DNA of 64,000 nucleotides from Ewingella sp. CoE-038-23 (GTDB lineage: Bacteria > Pseudomonadota > Gammaproteobacteria > Enterobacterales > Enterobacteriaceae): NCBI RefSeq assembly GCF_040419245.1, contig NZ_JAZHOH010000001.1:3720001-3784000 (forward strand), read 5' to 3'. Every line of letters begins with the position of its first letter. Positions within the stretch are counted from its first letter, which is position 1. Made by a program: the position numbers and the translations under genes. The notes beneath the pieces are model-generated. The model was not told the DNA's origin. It was given only the letters and a program-made list of their open reading frames with translations, and made no database searches. Positions 45,348-54,672 of this stretch are shown here, piece by piece.

Positions 45348-46289
45348 ATGCGGCAAAATCAGTTAGACGGCATAGTGTCATTTATCGTGGTGGCGGAAGA
45401 GTACAGCTTCTCTGCGGCGGCGGCGCGTCTTGGTGTTTCCCCTTCTGCCGTTAGTCAGTCAATCCGCACCTTGGAGCAGCGGCTGGGCGCCACGCTGTTC
45501 AACCGCACCACGCGCAGCGTGTCGCTGACCGACGCCGGTAAGCAGTTTATGGAGCGCGCCCTGCCCTGTGTGCAGGAGTTGGTGTCAGCCAGCGAAGAAC
45601 TTGGCCAGTCTGGCGAAACCCCCACCGGGCTGCTGCGCATTAACATTCCCCGCAGTGCCCATCTGATTCTTCTCCAGCCGATTTTGCGCCGTTTTCTTGA
45701 CGCCTGGCCGGGGATCCAGCTGGAAGTGATGATCGAAAATGCGCTGGTAGACATTGTCGGTCGCGCCTTCGATGCCGGGATCCGTTTCGGCACGATGGTG
45801 GATAAAGACATGGTGGCCGTGCCGCTCGGGCCGCCGCTGAAAACCTATATTGTCGCGACGCCCGAGTATCTTGAACGCCACGGCATGCCCGAAAAACCTA
45901 CCGATCTACTGCATCACGACTGCATCGTTTTCCGCCACAACACCAGCGGCCAGCGCGAACGCTGGAGCCTGAGCAAAGATGGCGAAGAGCTGACTCTGCC
46001 GGTCAATGGTCGCTTTATTATCAACGACTCGCTGGCGATGATGCAGGCCACCCTCGACGGCGTGGGTGTTTCATGGATGATCAGCGGCTACGTGGAAAAC
46101 CTGATCGCCGAGGGGCGGCTGATTTCGATCCTTCCCGACTGGTGCCCGCAGGTGCCAGGTTTTTGCCTCTATTATCCCGACCGCCGCCAAATGTCGTTGA
46201 AACTGCGCGTGTTTATCGACTTCTTAAAGCAGGAGCTGGCCACCTCCGGCTCGACCATCGCCAAAGATAGCTTCGCCCATCAGTTCTAA
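45348..46289 (+). CDS. LysR family transcriptional regulator
   Basis: 313 residues: helix-turn-helix at about 8-65 (FSAAAARLGVSPSAVSQSI) and a CrgA/YafC-type effector domain. It precedes the SDR gene on the same strand and is divergent from fucK. Control of the SDR gene is plausible but unproven. The start at 45348 follows AGAGGAA. Confidence 0.9.
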   Translation: MRQNQLDGIVSFIVVAEEYSFSAAAARLGVSPSAVSQSIRTLEQRLGATLFNRTTRSVSLTDAGKQFMERALPCVQELVSASEELGQSGETPTGLLRINIPRSAHLILLQPILRRFLDAWPGIQLEVMIENALVDIVGRAFDAGIRFGTMVDKDMVAVPLGPPLKTYIVATPEYLERHGMPEKPTDLLHHDCIVFRHNTSGQRERWSLSKDGEELTLPVNGRFIINDSLAMMQATLDGVGVSWMISGYVENLIAEGRLISILPDWCPQVPGFCLYYPDRRQMSLKLRVFIDFLKQELATSGSTIAKDSFAHQF

Positions 46290-46404
46290 TTGTGAAGTTT
46301 TTCTTCATGACTCGACAACCATTATACGGATTATCGCCCCGCGACCTGAGGAGTAGCCTGTAACGAGTTCTACAGGCATCCCTTCTGATAAATAAGGTCG
46401 CAAA

Positions 46405-47250
46405 ATGACAGATTCATCTTCCGCAAAAACGCTTCTGATCACCGGTGTTTCCTCTGGATTTGGCCGCGCCTTGGCCGAGCAGGCGCTCAAAGAGGGCCAC
46501 AAAGTGGCAGGCACGCTGCGCAATATGCAGGACGCCAAGGCGTTCGAACAACTCAAACCAGGCAGCGCCTTCGGCTATGTGCTTGATGTCACTCACAATG
46601 AGCTTATCGCCGCCACCATCGCCGATATCGAAGCCGAGGTCGGACCGATTGACGTGCTGGTGAATAACGCCGGGTATGGCTACGAGGGCCTGGTGGAGGA
46701 AGCTTCGCTGGACGCCGTGCGCCAGCAGTTTGAAGTCAACGTGTTTGGCGCGGTGGCGATGATTCAGGGCGTGCTGCCCTATATGCGCCAGCGCCGCGCG
46801 GGGCACATTCTCAACGTCACCTCGATGGGCGGCATTATCACCATGGCGGGCCTGGGCATCTATCACGGCAGCAAATTTGCGCTGGAGGGCATCTCGGAAA
46901 GTCTGGCGAAAGAGGTCAAAGGCTTGTGGATTCACGTCACCGCCGTGGAGCCGGGCGGCTTTCGCACCGACTGGGCGGGCCGCTCGATGACCCGCGGCGA
47001 GCGCAGCATCGGCGACTACGATGACGTTTTCGAGCCGCTGCGCCAGCGCCGTCAGGAGTACAGCGGCAAGCAACTGGGCGATCCTGTCAAAGCCGCGCAG
47101 GCAATGCTCAAACTGATCGCCACGGAAAACCCGCCGATGCACCTGCTGCTGGGCAGCGACGCGGTGAAACTGGTTGGCGAAAAGCTGGCGTTTTTGCAGC
47201 AGGAGTTCAGCGAGTGGGAAGCCGTTTCGCGTTCAACCGATTTCCAATAA
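46405..47250 (+). CDS. Short-chain dehydrogenase/reductase
   Basis: 281-residue classical SDR. Cofactor motif TGVSSGFG (13-20), NNAG (87-90) and the catalytic Ser140, Tyr153 and Lys157 (YHGSK). Arg39 at the end of the second strand (TLRN) suggests NADPH preference. The substrate is unknown. It lies 115 bases after the LysR gene and ends at a strong terminator. Confidence 0.9.
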   Translation: MTDSSSAKTLLITGVSSGFGRALAEQALKEGHKVAGTLRNMQDAKAFEQLKPGSAFGYVLDVTHNELIAATIADIEAEVGPIDVLVNNAGYGYEGLVEEASLDAVRQQFEVNVFGAVAMIQGVLPYMRQRRAGHILNVTSMGGIITMAGLGIYHGSKFALEGISESLAKEVKGLWIHVTAVEPGGFRTDWAGRSMTRGERSIGDYDDVFEPLRQRRQEYSGKQLGDPVKAAQAMLKLIATENPPMHLLLGSDAVKLVGEKLAFLQQEFSEWEAVSRSTDFQ

Positions 47251-47272
47251 TCGCTGGCTAACTCCCTTCGAC

Positions 47273-47298
47273 AAGAGGCTCCCCGAGCCTCTTTTTTT
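47273..47298 (+). terminator. Intrinsic terminator of the SDR gene
   Basis: AAGAGGCTC / GAGCCTCTT with a three-base loop is followed by five further T residues. Confidence 0.9.
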
Positions 47299-47385
47299 AT
47301 GCGCATTTTCTTGGCTGACTTTCACATGCAATCTGGTCATAAATTGATACAGTAGGAAGAAAATCAACTAAAACGAGCATTTATC

Positions 47386-49077
47386 ATGACTACCTCTCTG
47401 ATTAACCAGTTAAAAGACGTGGTTGGACATAGCCACGTGCTGACCAAAGCCAACGACAAAGTGCCCTACACCAAAGGTTTTCGCGTCGGCAAGGGCGAGG
47501 CGCTGGCCGTCGCGCTGCCGAATTCACTGATAGAGATGTGGCAGCTGCTGAAAGTCTGCGTCGCCCATGATGTGATCATTCTGATGCAAGCCTCCAACAC
47601 CGGCGTCACCGGCGGTTCCACCCCGGACGGCAATGATTATGACCGCGATATCGTGATTATCAGCACTCGCAAAATTAACGGTTTGCATCTGCTGGATAAT
47701 GCCAATCAGGTGCTAGCCTTCCCCGGCACGACCCTCACCGAGCTGGAAAATGCCCTGAAGCCTTACCAACGCGAGCCGCACTCGGTGATTGGCTCCTCCT
47801 GCATCGGGGCGTCGGTGATTGGCGGCATCTGCAATAACTCTGGCGGTTCGCTGATCCGCCGTGGGCCTGCCTTCACTGAAAAATCGCTCTATGCCGCCAT
47901 TGATGAGCAGGGCCAGCTGCAGCTGATTAACCATTTGGGCATTGAGCTGGGCGAAACGCCCGAAGAGATCCTCGCCAATCTGGTCAGCCAAAAATACACC
48001 ACCGGCGACGCGGCGGACTGGCAGGGGCGGATTTGGGCCGATGATTATGAGAAAAAGCTGCGCGATGTCGATTCTGACCAGCCGACGCGCTACAACGGCA
48101 ACCCTGAATATCTGCACGAAAGTGCCGGCTCCAGCGGCAAGCTGGCGGTATTCTCGGTGCGCCTGCCGACCTTTGAAAGCAGCCGTGGCACCACCACGTT
48201 TTACATCGGCGCCAATGACGAAACCGAGCTGGTGGAGCTGCGCCGCTTCTTGCTAAAAAGCCTTAAAGCCTCGCCGTTGCAGGCTGAATACATTCACCGT
48301 CAGGCCTTTGATTTAACTATTCGCTATGCCAAACACGTGTATAAGGCCATTGGCAAACAGGGCGCGGCAAAGATCCCCGAAATGTTCGCGCAAAAAAACC
48401 AGATTGATAAAATCGTTCGCGCCATCCCGATCCTGCCAAACCACGCGTTTGACAGCCTGATCCAGCTTTACAATCGCGTCACGGCAGACGGCGTGGAGCC
48501 GCGCATCATGGATTTCCACCACCAGTTTGAGCATCACCTGATGCTGAAAACCGAGCAAAAAGACGCGCCGGAGCTGAAAGAACTTTTGCAGAGTTTCTTT
48601 GCCAGCCGGCAGGGTAAATTCTTTGAGTGCAGCAGCGCCGAAGAGAAGAATGCGTTTTTGATTCGCTTCGGCGTCGGGGCCTGTACCGTCTACTATTGCG
48701 AAGGCAAGGGGCTGGATATCAACCAGCGTCTGGTGGCGTTCGACGTAGCGCTGCGCTCCAACGACCCCGAATGGCGGCTGAAACTACCGGCTCATTTACA
48801 ACAGCAGGTGCTGCTGGAGTCCTGCTGCGGCCACTTCTTCTGTTTCGTCAATCATCAGGATTATATCCTCAAACCCGGCTATGACCCGACTGCCTTCAAG
48901 CACGGCGTGCTGGAGTATGTCGAAACGCGCGGGGCGAAATACCCCGCCGAGCACAATGTCGGCAACCAGTACCACGCCTCGCCGGACTACGAGCGGCATA
49001 TGCACCAGCTTGACCCAACCAACAGTTTCAACGCCGGGGTCGGCAAAACCAGTAAGAAGAAGTTCTGGCGGGTTTAA
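47386..49077 (+). CDS. dld: Quinone-dependent D-lactate dehydrogenase
   Basis: Peripheral inner-membrane flavoenzyme that oxidises D-lactate to pyruvate and reduces ubiquinone. 563 residues (E. coli Dld 571). The N-terminal FAD-binding PCMH domain (about 35-215) has the segments NTGVTGGSTP and GSSCIGASVIGGICNNSGGS. A membrane-binding domain and a C-terminal cap follow. The full alignment to Dld leaves little doubt. It sits between the SDR terminator and a convergent tetR-type gene. Confidence 0.96.
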   Translation: MTTSLINQLKDVVGHSHVLTKANDKVPYTKGFRVGKGEALAVALPNSLIEMWQLLKVCVAHDVIILMQASNTGVTGGSTPDGNDYDRDIVIISTRKINGLHLLDNANQVLAFPGTTLTELENALKPYQREPHSVIGSSCIGASVIGGICNNSGGSLIRRGPAFTEKSLYAAIDEQGQLQLINHLGIELGETPEEILANLVSQKYTTGDAADWQGRIWADDYEKKLRDVDSDQPTRYNGNPEYLHESAGSSGKLAVFSVRLPTFESSRGTTTFYIGANDETELVELRRFLLKSLKASPLQAEYIHRQAFDLTIRYAKHVYKAIGKQGAAKIPEMFAQKNQIDKIVRAIPILPNHAFDSLIQLYNRVTADGVEPRIMDFHHQFEHHLMLKTEQKDAPELKELLQSFFASRQGKFFECSSAEEKNAFLIRFGVGACTVYYCEGKGLDINQRLVAFDVALRSNDPEWRLKLPAHLQQQVLLESCCGHFFCFVNHQDYILKPGYDPTAFKHGVLEYVETRGAKYPAEHNVGNQYHASPDYERHMHQLDPTNSFNAGVGKTSKKKFWRV

Positions 49078-49083
49078 GCCTTC

Positions 49084-49707
49084 CTAACCGCAAATCATCT
49101 TCACCGCGCCATCGGCAATCTCGGTCAGTTCTGCGCGAGATTGCCCGGCCCGCGCCCGTATCGAAATACTGTGTAAAACCGATGAAGCCAGCATCGCCAA
49201 GGTCGCGGCGCTGGCCTCTTGGCCTAGCTCTCCGGCGTCAATGGCAGTCTGAATTCGCCCGGTAAGAAAAGCATCCAGTTTGCCCATCCCCTCGAGCAGA
49301 AAAGCTTTAATCTCAGCATCTTCAATGGCTTCCGTGGCGGCGGTGCCAATCATAAAGCAGCCGCGAGGCTGTCCCTCGCCCGAGAAATAGATCTCCAGTT
49401 GGCCTTGGTAGAACTGTATCAGCGCCTGCCGCAGCGTGAGGCCGTCATCGCCCAGCGCGGCGTCCATGGCGGCGGCGGCCTGCGACCAATAATGGCCCAG
49501 CGCCTTGAGGTAGAGCGCGTGCTTATCGCCAAATGCAGCATACAAACTTGGGCGATTCATGCCCGCCGCGCTGGCGATGCTGTCCAGCGACGCCGCTGAA
49601 AAGCCGGTATTCCAAAATACGCCCAACGCCTGCCCTAAGGCTTCCTCAGGGTTATAGGCGCGAGGACGCCCGCGGCCTTTTGACTCCTTCGCTTTATTTT
49701 GTTCCAT
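49084..49707 (-). CDS. TetR family regulator
   Basis: 207 residues from ATG 49707; a TTG nine bases upstream is too close to the AAGGA to be the start. The N terminus is basic (KGRGRPRAY). Helix-turn-helix at about 20-62 (AALDSIAS-type ASLDSIASAAGMNRPSLYAAFGD is the region), followed by a TetR_C domain. It is divergent from an EmrA-like gene, so it probably represses the exporter. The palindrome TTGTACAA at 49709-49716 overlaps its own leader and may be an operator half. Confidence 0.9.
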   Translation of the reverse strand: MEQNKAKESKGRGRPRAYNPEEALGQALGVFWNTGFSAASLDSIASAAGMNRPSLYAAFGDKHALYLKALGHYWSQAAAAMDAALGDDGLTLRQALIQFYQGQLEIYFSGEGQPRGCFMIGTAATEAIEDAEIKAFLLEGMGKLDAFLTGRIQTAIDAGELGQEASAATLAMLASSVLHSISIRARAGQSRAELTEIADGAVKMICG

Positions 49708-49841
49708 GTTGTACAAAATTCCTTGAATTCGGTTAGCGGATCGATATTCTTACATTGTCGCACAAAAATAAAAACTGTGCCTGTCTGAGCTGAAATCGCT
49801 CCAGGTTTTCACCACGCACTCTGAGAAAAGTGATAGTTACC

Positions 49842-50924
49842 ATGACCCAAGCCGCTGATAACACTGCCACTCAAACCCGGCAACGCCTCCACTTTACACG
49901 CCCGATACTGCTGGTGGGATTGCCCGTGCTGCTCACGCTGGTGGGCGGCGGCTACTTTCTGGCAACGCTAAATTCGGTTTCCACTGATAACGCGTATGCG
50001 CGAGTGGCGAAAACCGCCATTAACGCCAGAGTGTCGGGGCAGGTGGTCAATATTGCCGTGGTGGACAATGAGCCGGTGCGCAAGGGTCAGGTGCTGTTCC
50101 AGATAAACCCAGAGCCATTACAAATCGCAGTAAACCGGGCGCAGGCCCAGCTCAGCGTGGCTCGCCTGCGGATTGAAGGGCTGAAAACCAGCTACCGCGA
50201 ACAGCTGGCGGAGCTGCAATCAGCCCGCGAACAGGCCGATTTCGAGCAAAAGGATTTTGCCCGTAAAAAAGCCTTATTGGCGAATCAGTTTGTGTCGCAG
50301 TCGATGTACGAGCGCGCCGATACCGACCTGAAAGTCGCCCGCCAGCGCATCGCCTCCATTGAACAGCAGGTGGCGAATATTCTGGTATCCCTGAATGGCG
50401 ATCCAAATATCCACGTCGACAGCCACCCGGCGGTACGCGAGGCCCAGAGCCAGCTCGACGAGGCCCAGCTTTACCTCTCTTACGCCACCGTCAGCGCGCC
50501 AGAAGATGGCATTGTCACCAAGGTTGACGACTTACAGGTCGGCAACTTTATCAATAGCGGCGCGCCGGCCTTTGCCCTGCTGTCAAAGAAACACGTGTGG
50601 ATTGAGGCCAATTTCCGCGAAACCCAAATCAGCCAGATGCGCGCCGGGCAGTCGGCGACCGTGCATCTCGACAGCTACCCAGACCGGGCTTTTAAGGCCC
50701 GCGTGGTCAGCATGAGTCCGGGAGCTGGGTCTGACTTTTCCCTGCTGCCGCCGGAAAATGCCACGGGTAACTGGGTCAAAGTGGTGCAGCGCGTGCCGGT
50801 GCGCCTGGAACTGGAGGAGATAGCGACGCAAATCCCACTGTTTTCCGGCACCAGCGCCAGCGTACAAGTGGAAACCGGCAAGCATAGTTGGTGGCAAGCC
50901 TTAAGCGGGCTGATAGCAAAATGA
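49842..50924 (+). CDS. HlyD/EmrA-type membrane fusion protein
   Basis: Periplasmic adaptor of an MFS tripartite exporter, 360 residues from ATG 49842 (GTG 49830 is also open; neither has a good ribosome-binding site). One N-terminal membrane anchor (about 23-45), a lipoyl domain, a long coiled-coil hairpin (about 95-195) and a beta-barrel (VWIEANFRETQISQMRAGQ). The stop overlaps the MFS start as ATGA. Confidence 0.9.
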   Translation: MTQAADNTATQTRQRLHFTRPILLVGLPVLLTLVGGGYFLATLNSVSTDNAYARVAKTAINARVSGQVVNIAVVDNEPVRKGQVLFQINPEPLQIAVNRAQAQLSVARLRIEGLKTSYREQLAELQSAREQADFEQKDFARKKALLANQFVSQSMYERADTDLKVARQRIASIEQQVANILVSLNGDPNIHVDSHPAVREAQSQLDEAQLYLSYATVSAPEDGIVTKVDDLQVGNFINSGAPAFALLSKKHVWIEANFRETQISQMRAGQSATVHLDSYPDRAFKARVVSMSPGAGSDFSLLPPENATGNWVKVVQRVPVRLELEEIATQIPLFSGTSASVQVETGKHSWWQALSGLIAK

Positions 50925-52378
50925 GTCGCCGCGCGCTGCGTTTTGCCGCCCTGCTGGCGACCTATCTTCAGGCGATGAACCTGTCCATCCCCAACTCGGC
51001 ACTGCGTTTTATTCAGGGTGGCCTGTCGATGGCGGACGATCAGGCGGGCTGGATTTTCACCTCTTATCTGGCCGCCAGCGGCATTACCCTGCCGATTGCC
51101 CAGTGGCTCGCGGGCCGTTTTGGCTTGAAGAGGACCTATCTGGCGGCCTTAGCCACCTTTGCTTGCGGCCTATGGCTGGCGGCCACGGCCAATACCCCAC
51201 TGGGATTTATCGCCACGCGTATTGTTCAGGGCGCGGCCAGCGGCATTATTGCGCCCCTTTCCATGGCGATTGCGTTGGAAACCCTGCCCCCGGAGCGTCG
51301 CCCCCATTTTGCAGCGAGCTGGACCGCCATCGTGCTGCTCGGCATTGTCAGCGGCCCGGCGATTGGCGGCTGGCTGGCCGACGACTTTGGCTGGCCGTCG
51401 CTGTTTCTCACCAGCATTCCCTTGGTGGCGTTTATCGCCTTAGTGACCAGTCTGGATCTGCTGGAGAAAAAATCCGCGCAGCCCGCACGCTTTGATTTCT
51501 TTGGCTTTATCAGTTTTACCGCCGCCATTATCGGCCTGCAAATGGTGCTGGATCGAGGCGAACGGCTGGAGTGGTGGGACTCGCCAGAGATTTGGCTGGA
51601 AGCCGCCACGGCGCTGCTTGGGTTCTGTTGGTTGGTGGTGCACGTGCTGACTTCACCAAGCCATTTCCTCAGCAAAGCGCTGTTTCGCGATCGCAATTTT
51701 GTCTTGTGCACACTGCTGTTTTTCGCCGCCGGTTTTGTGCTGCTGCCGACCATGGCGCTGACTTCGCCGATGCTCGAGGAGCTGCTGGGCTACCCGCCCA
51801 TGACGACCGGCCTGCTGACCCTTCCTCGCGGCATCGGCATTGTCGGTGGGTTTGTATTGATGAGCCGCGCGCCGAGGGGGATTGACCGTCGGCTGGCGGT
51901 AGCGGCGGGAACCGCCACGGTGATTTATGCCAATGCCACGATGCTCGATTACTCGCCGTTAATGGATTGGCCGCCGGTGGCGATTGCCGGAGCGATTCAG
52001 GGCCTTGGGCTGGGGGTGTTAATGCCAGCTCTGAGCCATGTCGCCTTTAGCACCCTTGCCCCGCAGCTTCGCCCAGAAGGGGCCGGGCTGTTTAATTTAG
52101 CCCGCACCTATGGCAGCACTCTGGGGGTCGCCGTGGTGCAGGCGCTGTTTTTCAACCATACGCAGGCGCTGCACCTGGCTTTCGCCAGCCACCTGACGCC
52201 GTATTACTTCGCGGCTGATCGCATCCCCGCCGCCAATCTGCCACAGCTGGCGGCGCTGAATGAAGCCATCACCGGCCAGGCGGCGTTTATCGCCCTGATC
52301 GGCCAGTTCAAAACGTTAATGGTGGTGATGCTGGTGGTGAGTCCACTGGTGCTGCTGTTACGAAAACCCAGCCCGTAA
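50921..52378 (+). CDS. MFS drug exporter, DHA2 (EmrB/QacA) family
   Basis: 485 residues with about 14 membrane segments. It has the N-terminal GWIFTSYLAASGITLPIAQWLAGRF region typical of EmrB relatives. It is coupled to the EmrA-like adaptor by a four-base overlap and should export a drug or metabolite through the adaptor to an outer-membrane channel. The substrate is unknown. Confidence 0.9.
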   Translation: MSRRALRFAALLATYLQAMNLSIPNSALRFIQGGLSMADDQAGWIFTSYLAASGITLPIAQWLAGRFGLKRTYLAALATFACGLWLAATANTPLGFIATRIVQGAASGIIAPLSMAIALETLPPERRPHFAASWTAIVLLGIVSGPAIGGWLADDFGWPSLFLTSIPLVAFIALVTSLDLLEKKSAQPARFDFFGFISFTAAIIGLQMVLDRGERLEWWDSPEIWLEAATALLGFCWLVVHVLTSPSHFLSKALFRDRNFVLCTLLFFAAGFVLLPTMALTSPMLEELLGYPPMTTGLLTLPRGIGIVGGFVLMSRAPRGIDRRLAVAAGTATVIYANATMLDYSPLMDWPPVAIAGAIQGLGLGVLMPALSHVAFSTLAPQLRPEGAGLFNLARTYGSTLGVAVVQALFFNHTQALHLAFASHLTPYYFAADRIPAANLPQLAALNEAITGQAAFIALIGQFKTLMVVMLVVSPLVLLLRKPSP

Positions 52379-52400
52379 ATAGAACCCAAGAGGTCAGAAT

Positions 52401-53348
52401 ATGAGTACCCAAGACAGGCTCCGCGAGACAAGATTCCCGATTCAACACGGCAGCGGCGCGATGCCAGCGGCAGGGTTTGGCACGCTATTTAAGGATCTTA
52501 GCGTCACCACGCAGGCAGTAACAGAGGCGCTGGAGGCCGGTTTCCGCCACTTCGACTGCGCCGAGCGCTACCAAAATGAAGCTCAGGTTGGCGCGGCGTT
52601 TCAGCAGGCATTAGCCTCTGGAAAGGTTAGCCGCGAGCAGCTGTTTGTCACCACTAAGCTGTGGAATACCCACCATCGCCCGGAATATGTCGCCCCGGCT
52701 TTGGAGGCCAGCTGCCGCCGTTTGCAGGTGGACTATGTGGATTGTTATTTGATTCACACGCCATTTGCTTTCCAGCCGGGAGACAATCTCGACCCGCGCG
52801 ACGCCGAGGGGAAAGTGATTTATGACTCTGGCGTGACCTTACTCGAGACATGGCGGGCGATGGAGAAGCTGGTGGACGACGGGCGCTGCAGGGCTATCGG
52901 TTTGTCCGACATCACCCTGCCCGCGTTAAAACAGATTGTCGCCGACGCGCGCATCAAACCGGCGGTGGTGCAGGTGGAGTCCCACCCTTACCTGCCCGAG
53001 TGGGAGCTGCTGGAGTTTTGCCAACAGCAGGGCATTATCCTGCTGGCATTCGCCCCGCTGGGGCACGGCATGGAGCCGCGAGTGTTGGAGAATAACGTGA
53101 TCACCACAATCGCTCAGCAGGTGGAGAAAACCCCGGCGCAGGTGGCCTTGGCTTGGGCGGCGCAGCGCGGCACAGCGTTCCTGACCACGTCTACCCGCCG
53201 CAGCCACATTGAAGAAAACTGGGATATTTCGACCCTGCCGGAGAGCGCGCTGAGCAGAATGAAGCAGGAGATTACTACCCGCATTCGCCTGAACTCGGTG
53301 GTGGAGACGGGCGTGCCGGGCTTTATTCCCCAGAAGAAAAACGACTGA
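52401..53348 (+). CDS. Aldo/keto reductase
   Basis: 315-residue NADPH-dependent reductase with the full tetrad Asp52, Tyr57, Lys86 and His119. It starts 22 bases after the MFS stop with AGAGGTC upstream, so it is the third gene of the exporter operon. It may detoxify an aldehyde or ketone that is also an efflux substrate (inference). Confidence 0.9.
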   Translation: MSTQDRLRETRFPIQHGSGAMPAAGFGTLFKDLSVTTQAVTEALEAGFRHFDCAERYQNEAQVGAAFQQALASGKVSREQLFVTTKLWNTHHRPEYVAPALEASCRRLQVDYVDCYLIHTPFAFQPGDNLDPRDAEGKVIYDSGVTLLETWRAMEKLVDDGRCRAIGLSDITLPALKQIVADARIKPAVVQVESHPYLPEWELLEFCQQQGIILLAFAPLGHGMEPRVLENNVITTIAQQVEKTPAQVALAWAAQRGTAFLTTSTRRSHIEENWDISTLPESALSRMKQEITTRIRLNSVVETGVPGFIPQKKND

Positions 53349-53362
53349 TTGAATCAACAATG

Positions 53363-53383
53363 CCTCCCCGTTTACTGGGGAGG
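53363..53383. terminator. Hairpin between convergent genes, repeat-like
   Basis: CCTCCCC-gtttact-GGGGAGG is followed by TTTGGGGGATTTTG. It lies between the convergent aldo/keto reductase and diguanylate cyclase genes. Its design resembles the repeats at 24343 and 24486, so it may be a member of the same family doing terminator duty. Confidence 0.6.
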
Positions 53384-53415
53384 TTTGGGGGATTTTGCCG
53401 GGCGAAAGGAAAAAG

Positions 53416-54435
53416 TCAGGCCACGCGCCATCTTCTGCGGCGGTTTTTCTCTTCATACATCTGGGCGTCGGCTTCGCGCAGCGCCATGTCCGGCGTGCTG
53501 TCCGTTGGGTTGATGGCCACCGCGCCGATGCTCGGCCCGGCGTAATCAATCAGACAAGATTGCAGCTGATATTCGCCGGTCAGCAGTTCGGACAGGCGCT
53601 TTTTGAAAGCCTGCGCCGCCTGTTGAGCTTCGCTAAACTCCATCGGCCCGGCCCCCGCGACCACAAACTCATCGCCGCCCACGCGGGCCATCACTTCATC
53701 GCCGCGCACGCCCTCTTTCAGCCTCTCTCCCACCGCCACCAGAAAATCATCCCCCACTTCATGGCCGTGGAGGTCATTGATCTCTTTAAAATCATCCAGA
53801 TCGGCAAAGGCAATCAGCACATAGCGCGAAGTGGCGTGGGCCTGAGAAAACAGGGTCGGCAGCTGGTTGAACAGCGAACGGCGGTTCGGCAAGCCGGTCA
53901 GCTCATCGGTATAGCTGGCGGTGGTCAGCGCGTCGTTGGCGAGCTGTAATTTCTTCAACAACTGCTCGCTCTGGATCTGTTGAGCAATCAGGTTGGCGAA
54001 CAGCTGAAGCACCTGCTCGCTGCGCTCGGACAATTCGCGGTGTTCAGAGCTGGCGGCGCACAGCGTGCCGTACAGCGAGCCGTCGGCCAGCGTTACCGGC
54101 GTGCTGACATAGGTGGTGATCCCCAGCGCCCTCGCGGCTTCTGAATCCCCCCAAATCCCAGCAACGTCGCAGGTGTAGCGGCGGCCTTCGTCCAGCGCGC
54201 GCTTGCACAGGGTGTCTCCCCAAGGCACCGACAGCCCCTCGGGGATATGCATATTGCTGCCATTGCGGGAAAACAGAATGTGCTGCTGCCCGCCATCTTC
54301 GTCAATACGAGTCAGGTAGGTGGACTCCATATTGGTCACCAGCTCGAGCATCTCCAGCAACTGCCGAACCAGTCCTTCGAGCGTATATTCTGCTTCTAAC
54401 GCTGTCGAAATGCGTTCGAGAAGATTATCTGTCAT
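53416..54435 (-). CDS. GAF-GGDEF diguanylate cyclase
   Basis: 339 residues: GAF sensor domain about 20-155, then a GGDEF domain about 172-335. The active site is intact (GGDEF 253-257, with LDDF and GLPNR upstream), so it should make c-di-GMP. The inhibitory I-site position reads RGDE (244-247) and not RxxD. There is no membrane segment, so it is cytoplasmic. The GAF ligand is unknown. Start 54435. Confidence 0.92.
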   Translation of the reverse strand: MTDNLLERISTALEAEYTLEGLVRQLLEMLELVTNMESTYLTRIDEDGGQQHILFSRNGSNMHIPEGLSVPWGDTLCKRALDEGRRYTCDVAGIWGDSEAARALGITTYVSTPVTLADGSLYGTLCAASSEHRELSERSEQVLQLFANLIAQQIQSEQLLKKLQLANDALTTASYTDELTGLPNRRSLFNQLPTLFSQAHATSRYVLIAFADLDDFKEINDLHGHEVGDDFLVAVGERLKEGVRGDEVMARVGGDEFVVAGAGPMEFSEAQQAAQAFKKRLSELLTGEYQLQSCLIDYAGPSIGAVAINPTDSTPDMALREADAQMYEEKNRRRRWRVA

Positions 54436-54672
54436 ATGTCATGAAACCTTTGGTGGAGAGAGTCGAGCGGGTGCGAATTTTGAGAGCGAACGTTTTAACA
54501 TAAATTGCGCGCCCTCGACACGGGAGTTGAGCAAAAAATAATCGTTTAGCCATCAGGCGAGAAAGCTTCGCGTTCAGTTTGCGGCAATAGAGTAACAAGC
54601 TAGACTCTCGGCTGACAAACGTGGACCATAAGCTACCCCCTATGGTTAACGACACTTTTCCTTGAGACTTCA

